Made by a program: the position numbers and the translations under genes. Below are positions 49,986 through 61,665 of a DNA stretch of 64,000 bases, in pieces. Numbering within the stretch: the first letter of the stretch is position 1; the number at the start of each line of letters is the position of its first letter. Source of the DNA: Hofstenia miamia. Lineage: Eukaryota; Xenacoelomorpha; Acoela. The stretch covers positions 1,191,796 through 1,255,795 of the forward strand of contig SCFE01000110.1 in assembly GCA_004352715.1 (NCBI GenBank). The letters run 5' to 3'. The notes under the pieces were generated by a model. That model worked only from the letters and a program-made list of their open reading frames with translations, made no database searches and was not told where the DNA came from.

Positions 49986-51392
49986 CTAAATAAATCATGT
50001 GGGTAAACAATTTACTGAAACGTGTTCAAGTTCATGAAATATAGGGATGGACCATTATACGCAAGTTTTTATTTATTATTCCTGAAATAAAAATGGACAA
50101 TACCTACATTTTCAACAAAGTATTGCAACATGAGGCGTAAATATTTTTTTGTAACAATGCTATTTACTTTGCATTCAGGTGAATTTTTATCAGAAATTTA
50201 ACGAATTTTATAAGACAAATAGTCCTTTGCATTAAAATATTACTCTTTTTTATTTTTTGGAAGTATCCCTTTGCATGAAACAAGTACTGTACCTAATAAA
50301 AGAATTTTTTGGACTTAATTTTTTTTGCTAAAAGAATTTGGTATGTGTCGTGTTGTAATAAGTTTGAAATTAGTAAAGGACTTGACTGTAAGTGTTTCAA
50401 GCTTTATTTTATAATTTGTATTCCTAATCATAGCTAGATATTAACGTGCATAGGAAGAAATGTTTACAAGATGAATTATTTATCCTTATTTATTCCAATA
50501 TGTTAAATTGCATTTTACGGAAATTTGTACTTACACTTTAATATTGATTACATAAACATTGCGTTCTCAAAGTTTCTTCATTCTCATTCAATCAGTTTTA
50601 TAGAAAAACCATTAAGAATATTTAATGCGAGTGGTTCATATTTTGATGAAGAATATAATGATCTCTAAAACATAAAAAGACTTGAAAAGTCTTTTTTATA
50701 TACAACAAACCGCTGGGGGTCTATTTAATGTGCTCAGACCTTTCTTACATCTTCTATGTCTGCAAATAATATAACATGGAACTTTTTCATTGTACATGTT
50801 CATCGTGAATGTGGGCTAATTTTCCATAGTATCTAGCATTTAATATATATATATATATATAATATATATATATATATACAGGGTAAGNNNNNNNNNNNNN
50901 NNNNNNNNNNNNNNNNNNNNNNNNNNNNNNNNNNNNNNNNNNNNNNNNNNNNNNNNNNNNNNNNNNNNNNNNNNNNNNNNNNNNNNNNNNNNNNNNNNNN
51001 NNNNNNNNNNNNNNNNNNNNNNNNNNNNNNNNNNNNNNNNNNNNNNNNNNNNNNNNNNNNNNNNNNNNNNNNNNNNNNNNNNNNNNNNNNNNNNNNNNNN
51101 NNNNNNNNNNNNNNNNNNNNNNNNNNNNNNNNNNNNNNNNNNNNNNNNNNNNNNNNNNNNNNNNNNNNNNNNNNNNNNNNNNNNNNNNNNNNNNNNNNNN
51201 NNNNNNNNNNNNNNNNNNNNNNNNNNNNNNNNNNNNNNNNNNNNNNNNNNNNNNNNNNNNNNNNNNNNNNNNNNNNNNNNNNNNNNNNNNNNNNNNNNNN
51301 NNNNNNNNNNNNNNNNNNNNNNNNNNNNNNNNNNNNNNNNNNNNNNNNNNNNNNNNNNNNNNNNNNNNNNNNNNNNNNNNNNNNNNNNNNNN

Positions 51393-52135
51393 AGTAAGGC
51401 TCCATCATGTTGGAAGATAACAGATCGCATTTTACGTTTTCTTTTTAACTCAGGAAAAACCGAATCCTTTAAAAGGTTTGTATAATTTTCCTGGTTTACA
51501 GTTTTATCAAAAAATACCGGTGTAAGTTTGTATCTAGCACTAAAAGCCATCCACACACAAACTTTTTGAGGATGTAGTGATTTTTGCATGTTACGATGCG
51601 GATTTTCAAATGACCAAATAACACAATTGTGTCGATTTACCAATCCATCAAGAGAAAAATAGGCTTCGTCAGACCAAACAATGTCATGCACTAACTCAGG
51701 GTTGTCAAGCACCCATTTGCAAAATTCCAGTCTTTTTGGTTTGTCTTCTGCAGTTATTGATTGTAGAAGGGATATCTTATAAGGGTTCATACCACATGAA
51801 TGTAATACTCGACATACACTTCTTTGTGGAATATTGCAAATTTGACTTACTGAATACGAACTAGCATGACCAAGAACATTTTCAGTCTGTAATTTTTGCA
51901 TAGTTTCAACCACCTCTTCTTTCCTTTCATCGATTAAAGACGGTCTGCCAGACTTAGGTATGTCATGTAATGATTTTGTTTCATTAAATTTGTTAATCAA
52001 ATTAGTAATGGCTGTTGTTGAAAAGGGATTCTTCTTCAAGTTCCGCAGTTTTTTGAAAGCTCGCAGCGTTAATGTTGGACTTTCTCCATTTTTGTAAAAT
52101 AATTTAACAATATCCAGGCGATCATCCAAATTCAT
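51393..52135 (-). CDS. Mariner-type transposase, partial (C-terminus in gap)
   Basis: From the ATG (MNLDDRLDIVKLFYKNGESP) about 247 residues are uninterrupted. An N-terminal helix-turn-helix (AFKKLRNLKK to TAITNLINKF) and GRP-type linker (PKSGRPSLIDER) come first, then a second helix-turn-helix (YSVSQICNIPQRSVCRVL). The first catalytic Asp is in IVWSDEAYFSLDG and the second in VIFQHDGAL just before the gap. The intact frame suggests a young copy. Whether the third acidic residue and the rest are intact cannot be seen. Confidence 0.88.
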
Positions 52136-52185
52136 TTTGTAGACGTTTAGACAGAAAATGCTTCTTATTAATAAAATTCCGTTTA

Positions 52186-52275
52186 CCTAAATAATGATGA
52201 AATATTTCGTCACAAATTCTATGATTGGTCAATAATAATGATGAAATATTTCGTCACAAATTCTGTGATTGGTCA
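52186..52275 (+). repeat. Short tandem duplication inside the transposon 5' end
   Basis: A unit of about 42 bp beginning aataatgatgaaatatttcg and ending tgattggtcaat occurs twice in a row between the transposase start and the TIR. Sub-terminal repeats of this kind often bind transposase. Confidence 0.75.
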
Positions 52276-52366
52276 ATTTTATACTAACCTATAATCTCAA
52301 GTTACTTATGGCTTACCCTGTATATATATATTATGGGCTCGTAAAACATGGAATTGAAGTTCTTAC

Positions 52367-52523
52367 CCCATCCAATAATGAAGTAGATGATCATCTGAGC
52401 AGTTTTACTCTTTTCACCGCGTTTACTTGTCAAAAACATATACAGTCCATTGCAGAAAATCCACGCGAATATTGCCAAGTAATCATAATGCATTATCACA
52501 TTGACCACGATGCAAAGAAAACC
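52367..52523 (-). CDS. Receptor B TM3 to start of TM4 exon
   Basis: The acceptor is ATTATAG|GGT and the donor TGGG|GTAAGA; phase 0 in, phase 1 out. It carries the conserved extracellular TM3 cysteine (GFLCIVVNVIMHY), the HY and W-x-x-x-x-G-L-Y signature (FAWIFCNGLYMF), a basic second intracellular loop (SKRGEKSK) and the first part of TM4 (IIYFIIGWG). A mariner-type element lies 46 bp beyond the donor, inside the intron. Confidence 0.86.
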
Positions 52524-53193
52524 CTATAATATTGCAAATATCAAAATTCCATTCCTAATATAATGAAGGTTGGGGCAAAAATGAAAAAAAAATGTATTTT
52601 AAAATGTATTATAAAATGTATGTAAAATTATTAAAATAAATTTTTGCTTTTAGTTAGCTTTTTGTGAACATGTTTTTGAGACTTAGCACACTTAGAATCA
52701 GATTTTTCTACGATTTTTGCCAAATCAAATTTAGACTGCATCTACTAATATGAATATTTTATTTTTAACTGACAAATACATTTGAAACAGAAGATTGAGG
52801 TTCCTTGTTCACGATGCATTGAGAAATTGCAAAAACTTCTAATTTTTTGCTTTTTAAAATGTTTTAAGAAGGCAGGTGAAGATTTTGACTTGAAGTGGTC
52901 TCTATTGTCAATGGGAATTCACCCAGATTTCCAACATTCATTTTTTTCGGTTAAGGAAAAGAATATTTTATAATATGGTGAGAGTTTCTGAAGGGATTCG
53001 CCGCGTAAATGATAACGCCACCTGATCACCAGTGAGATATTCCCTACTAGAGAATCATGCCTATATCCCTAACCGCAGTACTAGCTCTTTACTATACATA
53101 TAATATTAAAAGTTGCGCTTAGATATATCTATAGCAGGTATAAAATATAATAAATATGTAAATATTGAATAAATCAATTTGAAAAATTCTTAC

Positions 53194-53406
53194 GGAAAAT
53201 AATTCACTCAAAATGGCAAAAGCGAACAATATTGTTGCAACAAGTACTGCTATCGATAGGTTGATGATGATTATGCATCGTGTGCTCTTATTTTGTAAGT
53301 AGAGAGCTCCAAATGAAAAAATTGTTACTAACAGTCCAATAATAGACAAAATGCACAAAATCCAGGCAAGAATTGTCAAAAACATTTCCTTGGCAGAATC
53401 TTCATG
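53194..53406 (-). CDS. Receptor B TM1-TM2 exon
   Basis: The exon is 71 codons, phase 0/0, with acceptor TTATTTAG|CAT and donor TCC|GTAAGA. It begins with a short acidic juxtamembrane stretch (HEDSAKEM) that continues the tethered agonist. TM1 follows (TILAWILCILSIIGLLVTIF), then the intracellular loop (LQNKSTRC) and TM2 (IIIINLSIAVLVATILFAF). The pattern is that of family B2 receptors and matches the plus-strand exon at 5958-6173. Confidence 0.85.
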
Positions 53407-53884
53407 CTAAATAATTTAAAAATTAATTTGACGTCCACATAATTTGCGTCCAATCGTCATTTAAATACTTGATCAAAGTTCTTGCCAGATATCTCCACTT
53501 AAACCACGCTCTTATAAATGTTGTACACTTCAGGTAAATTAAATACTGACAGTTTGTGTATTAGATTTAACGGTCACCCTCAATAGCATTCTTATGTTTG
53601 ATCGTATATATTAAGAATTAGTCAGCAATATAATTAAACGATCAATATGGTGTAATGTGAGCATTATTCTTTTGCCAATTAAAATTACAGACATCAACAC
53701 AGCTATAGTTCAAAATTTTTTACTAAAGATTCTGTAATAGAAAAAGATCAGCTTAAGCACATTACTAACCACTTGATCAATCAAGTGTGAGAAGCAGCAA
53801 TTTAATGAAATTTCACTTTCTGAAAATGTCTCTTTGCACAAATATAAGCATATAAATTATGCAAACTATAAATAGGGGATTGTA

Positions 53885-54431
53885 CAGGGTGGTTATAAAT
53901 TCACTAAAGAAAATAAACTGATATATTTACTATTAACAAACAAACAAATAATTCTAAATAAATATATTTAATTGACAACACTTTGGAATTTATGTTTTTG
54001 CAATAAGTGTTCGTTGTGTGCACCGCAGCTAGTCCTAAATTCCGTGAGTGTTTGACATACACTTTGAATGCTGATGATTTTACTTCCAAACTTCGTCTTC
54101 AGGAAATCTGTGACATACCGTTTAATATGAGGCGGGGCACCATCCTGCTGAAAAGTTGTTCACCTCAGTATACGCCTGTGAGTAAGGGCTAGAATAACAT
54201 GACTTTTCAGCATTTCCAGGTAACGACTTGGACTTTATCATGGAAGAAGTAAGGAGGGAGTATCGTTGTTCCAGTAAATCCTCTCCATAATGTAACTTTC
54301 TAAGGATGAAATGATGATGTTACCAAATGGCAATATTAATATTGTAAAGCTAATATAGAATCGTCTATGTGTGTGCATGTTTCTATATGTAGGTGCAGTT
54401 TGCATTCTTTCGTGAATTTATGGCCACCCTG
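53885..54431 (-). mobile_element. Internally deleted mariner-like element
   Basis: The ends cagggtggttataaattcac (53885) and the complement of the right end, cagggtggccataaattcac (54431), form TIRs of about 25 bp flanked by TA. Inside, the minus strand encodes FQQDGAPPHIKRYVTDFL and KTKFGSKIIS (about 54150-54060), the second-Asp region of a mariner-like transposase. The rest of the enzyme is missing, so the 547-bp copy is non-autonomous. Confidence 0.85.
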
Positions 54432-54609
54432 TATTTGCCATCAATGGCAGATGACAGCTGGGCAATTAATGTGTGAGTAATGCATACCCTCAATGGCCTC
54501 AAAACCAATAGTGGTTTTTAGTGGAAGAAAGGGCTTTTACAACAAACAAAATCATACTTATATTTTATTAAATAGTTCAAACTTGCAACTTTTGTCTAAC
54601 AAAAGATCG

Positions 54610-54667
54610 TTATTTGGCCGAAACAATGTTTGAAAGCCTCTCATACATATTGAATACCAATGCGTAA
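54610..54667 (-). CDS. Terminal exon of an unidentified gene nested in the receptor B intron
   Basis: The acceptor is ATTTTCAG and phase 2 reading gives YALVFNMYERLSNIVSAK and a TAA stop, followed about 40 nt later by AATAAA (54564-54569). The peptide has no recognised family. If real, it ends a separate minus-strand gene lying inside the 8.3-kb intron of receptor B; the membrane-like exon at 56523-56724 may belong to it. It is short, so it could be chance. Confidence 0.4.
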
Positions 54668-55178
54668 CTGAAAATTGAAAAGAAAATTTAATAATAAATT
54701 AAAACAATAAGCATAAAAATTTGCAAAAATTATAGTAAATATACAATTTCAGAATAAGTATAATTTTGAAATAGCATTTTTTTCCATTTTCAAAAATCTA
54801 TTTTGCTTAATAATAAATTTCAAGGTCTGGAAATATTCATGAATAAGTTATTCGAAGATTTCACTTAAAAGATTTGTTAAAATTTCTCACAAACAAAAAT
54901 TTCAAGAAAGCCATTCATAACTTCTTTTTAAATTTACAGAATGTAAAAAACATAATGATCAATAAAGTTTTAATTATTCACTCTGGGCTTTTTCCTCCTT
55001 TGGCCTGGTGAAGGAAGATTTTCGCCCCCACATTATTTAATTCTTTACTTGATTGTGATATTAAAGTGAAATATTGCACAAATATTCTTTCATATTGAAA
55101 CTATCAATTTATAATGTAGGAATATATATATTTATGAATGTAGGAATTTTTTAAGTGTATATAAATATATGTTTATAT

Positions 55179-55179
<1 letters not shown>

Positions 55180-55212
<33 letters not shown>

Positions 55213-55213
55213 T
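55180..55213. repeat. (TA)n microsatellite
   Basis: A (TA)n tract in the large receptor B intron. The surroundings (54670-55860) show no supported exon. Confidence 0.95.
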
Positions 55214-56522
55214 GACTTTAGCAGTTTGAAATTTTGGAATTTGTAAGAATTCATTGTTAACAAATCAAATATTATTACTTTTCATACAATAACTAGATAC
55301 TTCGTAATTTTTTATTTGAGAGTTATGATTTCTAATTAATGTTAGGAAAAATTTTCACCAAGAGTTGTAAAGAAAGTAATAATCAAAAGCTTAATATGGG
55401 AAGAAATTCCCTCCCATATCGAAAAGGCTTACGAACACAGTTGAAGGTGTGCATAGCGTATTATCGTGCATGTATCTATTATAGGTTTGTGATAAATTTT
55501 AAAGCAGAATTTTCAATTGCGTCAAAATTGACAGAAGAAATTTTGTGAATTTGGGCAAGCATTCATTAAACACAACAGCAGATATATGCATTTCATATGT
55601 TAATGAAAAATAGATATACATGTATATACTAAAATATTCAAGATTGAAATTAGGGTAGGATGTAAAAGATACTTCTGTAGATTACTATATTGTCTAACCA
55701 TTATTAGTTTTTTAAAAACTGCTGAATTGGTGTTTTTGAACATTGACAACAAGCTGAAAGAAAATGCATATATTATATACAAAATACAATAATTTGTTAA
55801 TTATTATGATATTTTAAGAGTTATCAGTTGTCATTTGCTGTCTTTGGTTGGAAAATGATTACCATTACTTAGAAATAATCCCACTAATTATCCAATTAGG
55901 CTTGCTGTTTGGTTGGCGTACTGTATTATTTAATAGACGCATTTGGTTTTCGGATAAAATCACTTTCTCATTCAGCATGGGCAGAGTCTGAGCTGATCTT
56001 TTTTTATGAAGAAATTGGTTTGTAATTTTGTAAGTACTGAACTTTTTTGAATTCAAATCGGTTTATTGGAGTAATGACCGATAGTGAAAGAAAACCTCAT
56101 TTATCAATAAATAAGCTAACTGCATCACTATGCATGTACTAACTAGGCACATACCGATGTCCTGAACTTTTTTCCTTGGCCTCGACTGGACGTTCCTGAA
56201 CTGAAGCATGGGGGGTTTTTTAAGGTTGTATGATAATTTTTATTGTCAATTTCAATATTACATTTCTGTTTTTGATTGAAGGCGGAGATTACTTGTTTAC
56301 TCAGAAGTTATTACTAATTTAGTTTTATCTACCATCATTCAGCGACCAAGATTTATTACTTACCTGAGCTGAGTTTTGGATTCTAAAAATATAGCCAATA
56401 AGATAAGGCCAGGTGTAAAAAGGTTTTTTGAGTATCCTACCTAAGGCAAATCAAATGCAGCTCCGTTTACAGTAGAGGAAATATTCCCAAAGACATACTA
56501 AAAAAAGAGTTTTTGATCATAC

Positions 56523-56724
56523 ATATATAAAGAAGAAACATTAGCATGAATAAGAAAACCTAAGGCAAAAGAAATAATCAATAAGGTGGAAAATCCTACA
56601 TTCAGTAAAATCACAATGGATTTAACCGGAACAGGAAATCTCCATCTTAAGTATACAATGAAGAAGATCACCATCAAAGCAACTTTTGAAGAACAAAAAC
56701 AGTTTGGAGCAAACGAATTTAAAT
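56523..56724 (-). CDS. Candidate two-helix membrane exon, TM1-TM2-like
   Basis: The frame is open over 56498-56755. The translation contains two hydrophobic helices joined by a basic turn: ALMVIFFIVYLRWRF and SIVILLNVGFSTLLIISFAL. The layout (helix, L-R, basic loop, I-x-L-L-N, helix) resembles aGPCR TM1-TM2 and the other two such exons here, but identity is low. The boundaries given (CAAG|AT and AT|GTATGA) are tentative. It might be an alternative TM1-TM2 exon of receptor B, a decayed paralogue, or part of another small membrane protein ending at 54610. Confidence 0.35.
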
Positions 56725-57724
56725 CTTGAATTGAGGGAATTTTTATTTGATGCAACGTTAACTTACACTGGTGTGGAAAATGATGTCATCAAAGTTCATA
56801 AGATTTAAATTTCCTTTTGAAAAGTACATTCTCCATTTATTTGATGTCAAACAAGTATTCCAAAGTTGAGGAAGAAGTAATCAGGATTATTCAGGAGCAT
56901 TTAAGTTTCCGCTCAATGTCTACAGATAGGCCTATATGGACTTCAATGGCAATGAATGCTGAAGTGTTTGCATTACTTCATTCTGTATGCTTCTCAATTT
57001 TTTGAGGATTAATCAACTTTTAACAACAAAGAGAAATAATATTTAAAGGACTTGAATCATTTAGGCTAACCTTGTTCCTGCTCTAGCCGAAGCAAAATCG
57101 ATATACGCTCCTTGCTCAAAATTGATGGGAATGCAAGTTTGATGAATTTGTGTTGATTTTTATGGCAATTGCCGTTTCACAATTTAAGCTCAAACCCGAC
57201 ACGGAAAATAGATAATTCTACCCACGCTGTATGTTTCCTTCTACGTCACTGACATTTAGTCTGTTATGTTTATTGACGATCAGTACACTAAAAAGAAAGT
57301 TGCAACAATGAACAAGTATTTCTTTGCTCAAGAAAATATCATCGTTTTTGCTGATCTCGATTGAATTAAGCGCCGGTTCAGTGCATGAAGATCAGCGTTC
57401 GAGGGCTATAATATTGAATTGCATACCATGAGTTGGATTTATGTTTTCACATTCTGGCAACAAACTCAAACACAGTATTCGCAATATTCTATGGTGTCCA
57501 GCAAGTTTTGTTTGTACAACTAAGATCAGCACAAACTGGAGATATTTCTGAAACTGTTCAGATACGTATGCAGAAGCGCTGTCTACTAGAGACAAAGAAA
57601 TTCAATCCCTTGAATATTTAACATCAGGCAAAAGAATTAAGAATAATATATAACTTAGTAAAATAATATTTTTTATCATTTGTTAACTTTTCGGTTTGCT
57701 CATGCAAATATTTCTATTCCTATA

Positions 57725-58801
57725 CCCTAGTAACACGAGCTTGTTTTTTGGACGTCCTTAAGTCAACATTTATAGCCGTCAAAAAGACGTCAATATCTGT
57801 CCTCATAATGGACTAAAAAACAAAACATGATTTGCGAATAAATAAAGTATTATTCTTTATTTTCCTAAAACTCTTTCAAATGAAGCAAGGTAACTTAATC
57901 TGATAACATTTACAACCTATGTTTGTTACTACTAAACTTCTAGTAGCTTCACGTAAAAATTATGAAAGTAATATCATTTATAAAGAAGGATTTAATAGCT
58001 TTACTTTTGACACATCTAATTTCACTCTTGGAAACATTGAAAATTTTTTATTCCTTGCTATTTTTCTTAAAAATATTAACGTTTCTAAACAAAGTTTAAT
58101 CATTATTTTATAATTTCAGATAATATTGAATAGAAAATTTATGATTGAATGAATTATTCCATTCTTTTAGATAAACATGCATTAATTTTAAACATAAATA
58201 TTTTACACAGGNNNNNNNNNNNNNNNNNNNNNNNNNNNNNNNNNNNNNNNNNNNNNNNNNNNNNNNAATAGAAAATTTATGATTGAATGAATTATTCCAT
58301 TCTTTTAGATAAACATGCTTTAATTTTAAACATAAATATTTTACACAGGTTGGAATGATTTACGCAAATATATATTTTGACTTCAACAATACCTTAAAAT
58401 GTAAATATTAATAAAAAGTGAATAGACGCATACTAGTGAAATTAATGAAAAAGCAAATATATAACAAATTTTGCACCTTTACAAAGGTGATATTTAAGTG
58501 TCAAAATTTCTATTATCAGAGACTTCTTTATAAATGATAATAATGATGGTGTTTATGAGCAAAATGAGTAGGAAGCGTGATTGACCGTAAATTTCAAAAG
58601 CATGGTTACAAAAATCTCATGCTGTGAAAGGTATCACAATTAAATAACTTCAATCAAAAAGTTTGTGGCAAATCATGAATAACATTTTATTTATTAGCAA
58701 ATTACGTCGTTTTTATGTCCATTATGAGGACAGATATTGACGTCTTTTGGACGGCTGTAAATGTTAACACATGTCCAAAAGACAACTTCGTGGTACTAGG
58801 G
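57725..58801. mobile_element. Non-autonomous TIR element with 85-90-bp inverted repeats
   Basis: The sequence from CCCTAGTAAC (57725) to gtccattatgaggac (about 57814) recurs in reverse complement at 58717-58801, with TA on both sides. The terminal arms carry gacgtcaatatctgtcctca. No transposase is visible inside. An 82-bp segment inside is present on both sides of a 55-N gap. Confidence 0.85.
58130..58349 (+). repeat. 82-bp direct repeat flanking a 55-N gap
   Basis: The segment starting aatagaaaatttatgattga occurs at about 58130-58211 and again at 58267-58349, with one visible difference (gcatta versus gcttta). It is either a short tandem repeat or overlapping read ends left unmerged. Confidence 0.85.
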
Positions 58802-58849
58802 TATCAGCTATAGTATTAGGGCATATCCTCCATTCGAAAAATTAATTTG

Positions 58850-59060
58850 TTTTTTCCCAAAATGTTTCCAGAATTTTGAATTTCTTGGCAAACGTTTGGA
58901 TTATGAATTTTTGGAAAAACTATTGCAACTTTTGGCAGATTATCCAAAATTTACCTTCGAAAAATTGTTTGGATGTATTAGCAAAAAGTTGCAAAAGTTT
59001 TGAATTAATTGGCATATCTTTGGATTATAGACTATTTGGCAACATTTTCTAAAAATTTTA
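58850..59060. repeat. Degenerate TTGGCAAA / TTTTGGA repeat
   Basis: Repeated variants of ttggcaaacgtttggattat and its complement (gcaaaagttttgaattaatt) give a loose inverted structure next to the TIR element. Confidence 0.4.
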
Positions 59061-59553
59061 ACAGCTACTGAAAAAAAATCAATAGTTAATAATGAAATTT
59101 CACAGCATATATTTGTTGCATATACCGTATATTCTATGTCTTTTTGCAATAATGAGTAAAATATGTCTCATATAAACATGCAAGCTCTCTCAGACACCAA
59201 AGTAGACTCCTTGTAAAAAAATCACTGGTTTTTACATTTCTGGAAGCTCTTAAATATATGATGTTTTTTAACAAAATCTAAAAAAACGCTATTAAAAAAA
59301 ACCTTACATCAATTTATAGTGTTTAGATTTTATAATATACAACTAAAATGAATGTTCAAAATAATATATTCATTATTATTATTTTACTTTAAATTAAGAC
59401 AAGAAGAAAGTTTTTAATCTATATTCTCAAATTTTTTAAATTCTTATAATTCACGAATTAATGAAGATATTTAAAATATGAAAACACCACAAGATGGAAA
59501 ATTATCTCCTCTCTCTATTTTAAAAATAATCACTGATCTGGCGTGGTTGCACC

Positions 59554-59745
59554 CCCCCCCCAAACTTTGCGCGAAGACAGAAGTTNNNNNNNNNNNNNNN
59601 NNNNNNNNNNNNNNNNNNNNNNNNNNNNNNNNNNNNNNNNNNNNNNNNNNNNNNNNNNNNNNNNNNNNNNNNNNNNNNNNNNNNNNNNNNNNNNNNNNNN
59701 NNNNNNNNNNNNCCCCCCAAACTTTGCGCGAAGACAGAAGTTCTT
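59554..59745 (+). repeat. Direct repeat across a gap in a C-rich patch
   Basis: The sequence ccccccaaactttgcgcgaa continuing to gacagaagtt stands on both sides of the 127-N gap (59586-59712). The neighbouring 59746-59810 contains further GC-rich text (ctttgcgcacggcgtgactg). It may be a mobile-element end with an unresolved tandem repeat. Confidence 0.6.
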
Positions 59746-60807
59746 GAGCCTACAGCGTGACAAACTAACTTTGCGCACGGCGTGACTGGACGGAGGTGAC
59801 GCTGTGTATCTCCAAAAAGCAAAATATTTGAGGGTAATTGCTGTTTCCATGGCATAAGACAGACTTATTATCTGATCATTATGTATGGTAGGAAGTTGAA
59901 TGTTTTTATATACTTCATGCAAAGGAGTCATTTTAGCACAAAATTTCATCATTACATCAGTACGCAAAAAACCCATAGATATTTCCATATCAAAGGAATA
60001 GTTGGGGATACAATTGTTCAAAAATTTAAACAAAGTGGTTTTTTACTTTGAACTAACAGTTGTGTGTATAGGGTTAAACATAAAGCTAAATGATTTTTTC
60101 CATTTCAAAGGAGTATCATTTTAAATCGTGCTTTATTTTTAAATGGTAAACTAATTTTAGCTTTGCCAGATTTATCTACAGATTGTCATCATATATACTT
60201 GCGAAATCATACATCATTAATTTTAATGTCATAGCATTCAGTGTAAGCCAATTATTGGGTTTGTTGGTTAACAAAAATCAAACTGCTTGAAACGAAAATA
60301 GCATCTATTTGCCAAAATGTATATCAAAAATGCACCTTTTGCAAAAATTTATACCAAAAAATGAAATTTCTGGGAAAATTTTTATCAAAAGATTCAAAAA
60401 GCTACAAAAATTTTCTAAAATATTGGCAGCTTTTTGCAAAATTTTTGACAAGTTCAGTCGTTGTTATGAAACAGGTCAAGTCCAAGAATAATTCTAGCAC
60501 TGGGACGCAATCCCCTTTTCCAGAACGCGGAGCCCTGCTTTATAGATATATGATTTATTCTGTACACTGACAAATCTTAATACTGATCCAAAATGGGCAT
60601 AAAATTCATTTTTTAGAAAGGTTCAAAATGCTAAATTTACTTGCGCATAATTGCCAGTATGTCAGGATTGTCAACAAAGTGTCTCGAGGATATTGAAAGC
60701 TTACTTTCACAACTCAAGTAGACATTCAGAATCACTTGATATTAATATGCTATAGTACTATAGCGACATACAATTACAAACAAAAATAGTAGACTGGTAA
60801 AATAAAC

Positions 60808-60993
60808 TTGAATATTCAATCGTTTGGCTTGACACAAAAGGATATAAATACAACAATTGACAGTGAAATACCGTTACTGTTAAATATATTTCACATATAT
60901 GCAAGTGAGAATATATTTCAATTACAAAATGACGCCGTATTTTTAGAGCAATGGTTTGAAGATTCTTTTGTAAGCGATGAAATTTGTTTGTAA
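60808..60993 (+). mobile_element. Possible mariner-type transposase fragment
   Basis: A plus-strand frame contains ENIFQLQNDAVFLEQWFEDS, which loosely resembles the I-x-F-Q-Q-D-G-A-P-x-H-x-x-x-x-x-V-x-x-W-L-x-x-x-F region of mariner-like transposases. The match is weak and no element ends are seen. Confidence 0.3.
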
Positions 60994-61665
60994 AAATATT
61001 TTCATTTTATTGCTCAACCTTAAACATTCTCATACAATTCTCGTAAAACATATTAGGAAATTTGGACAATTATTGCTGAAAGTATCCGTACATAATAAAA
61101 GTGCTACTCTGCCTGAAACGCTTAAACATAAGAATTAATTTTTAATGAATATTCATTTAAATTTACAAGTTACAGTTTTAAATCTAATGAGAAGAACAAC
61201 TATCTTCAACAATTTCCTCTACTCTCTAGATTGATCACATAGGCTTCGCTAAACTGCACACCGTATTGAAACTCAGTGCTCACAAAGGCGAACTTCACTG
61301 AACTATCGATCAGCCAGAATTTTAAAACTCAAATAAAAGAAGCACTTCTCCAAGGTAAGAGCGCTTAAAGTATTTTCTGAAGATACCATTACAGTATTTC
61401 AAAGTTTGAGAAAATTTCAAGATCAACATTGAAATTTATATTGAATTCATACTGATGAAGATCTAGTATTTCTCGAATGAAATTCAAGGATAAGATCTTT
61501 TGCGAAAAATTCAGATGAACTCTTTATTATTCACTAAAAATCTTCAATGAATATTTTCAATTACTTAGAGCAAATCACAGAACATCAACTTTGTTCATTT
61601 CAATATAAGCTTATTTCGCATAGTCTAAGAGTGTTATTCACAGATATTTATATAAATCATCTCAC

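Larger units (their letters stand above)
50879..52320 (-). mobile_element. Mariner-type element inserted in receptor B intron
   Basis: The ends CAGGGTAAG (50879) and CTTACCCTG (52320) are flanked by TA and by (TA)n arrays on both sides. The minus-strand transposase starts at 52135 and is open to a 505-N gap (50888-51392) that hides its C-terminus. The element sits in the intron 46 bp past the donor of the TM3 exon. Confidence 0.9.

Noticed and set aside
54007-54192. 61-residue plus-strand ORF
   Set aside because: It is antisense to the QQDGAPP transposase remnant in the deleted mariner-like element.
54990-55050. GC-richer minus-strand piece (AKIFLHQAKGGKSPE then stop)
   Set aside because: No acceptor with matching phase and no poly(A) signal; too short to support.
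61250-61330. Minus-strand exon-like peptide (KFAFVSTEFQYGVQFSEAYV)
   Set aside because: It lies after a TTCAG but in phase 1, which does not fit the GPS exon end (phase 0), and it soon meets a stop without a poly(A) signal.
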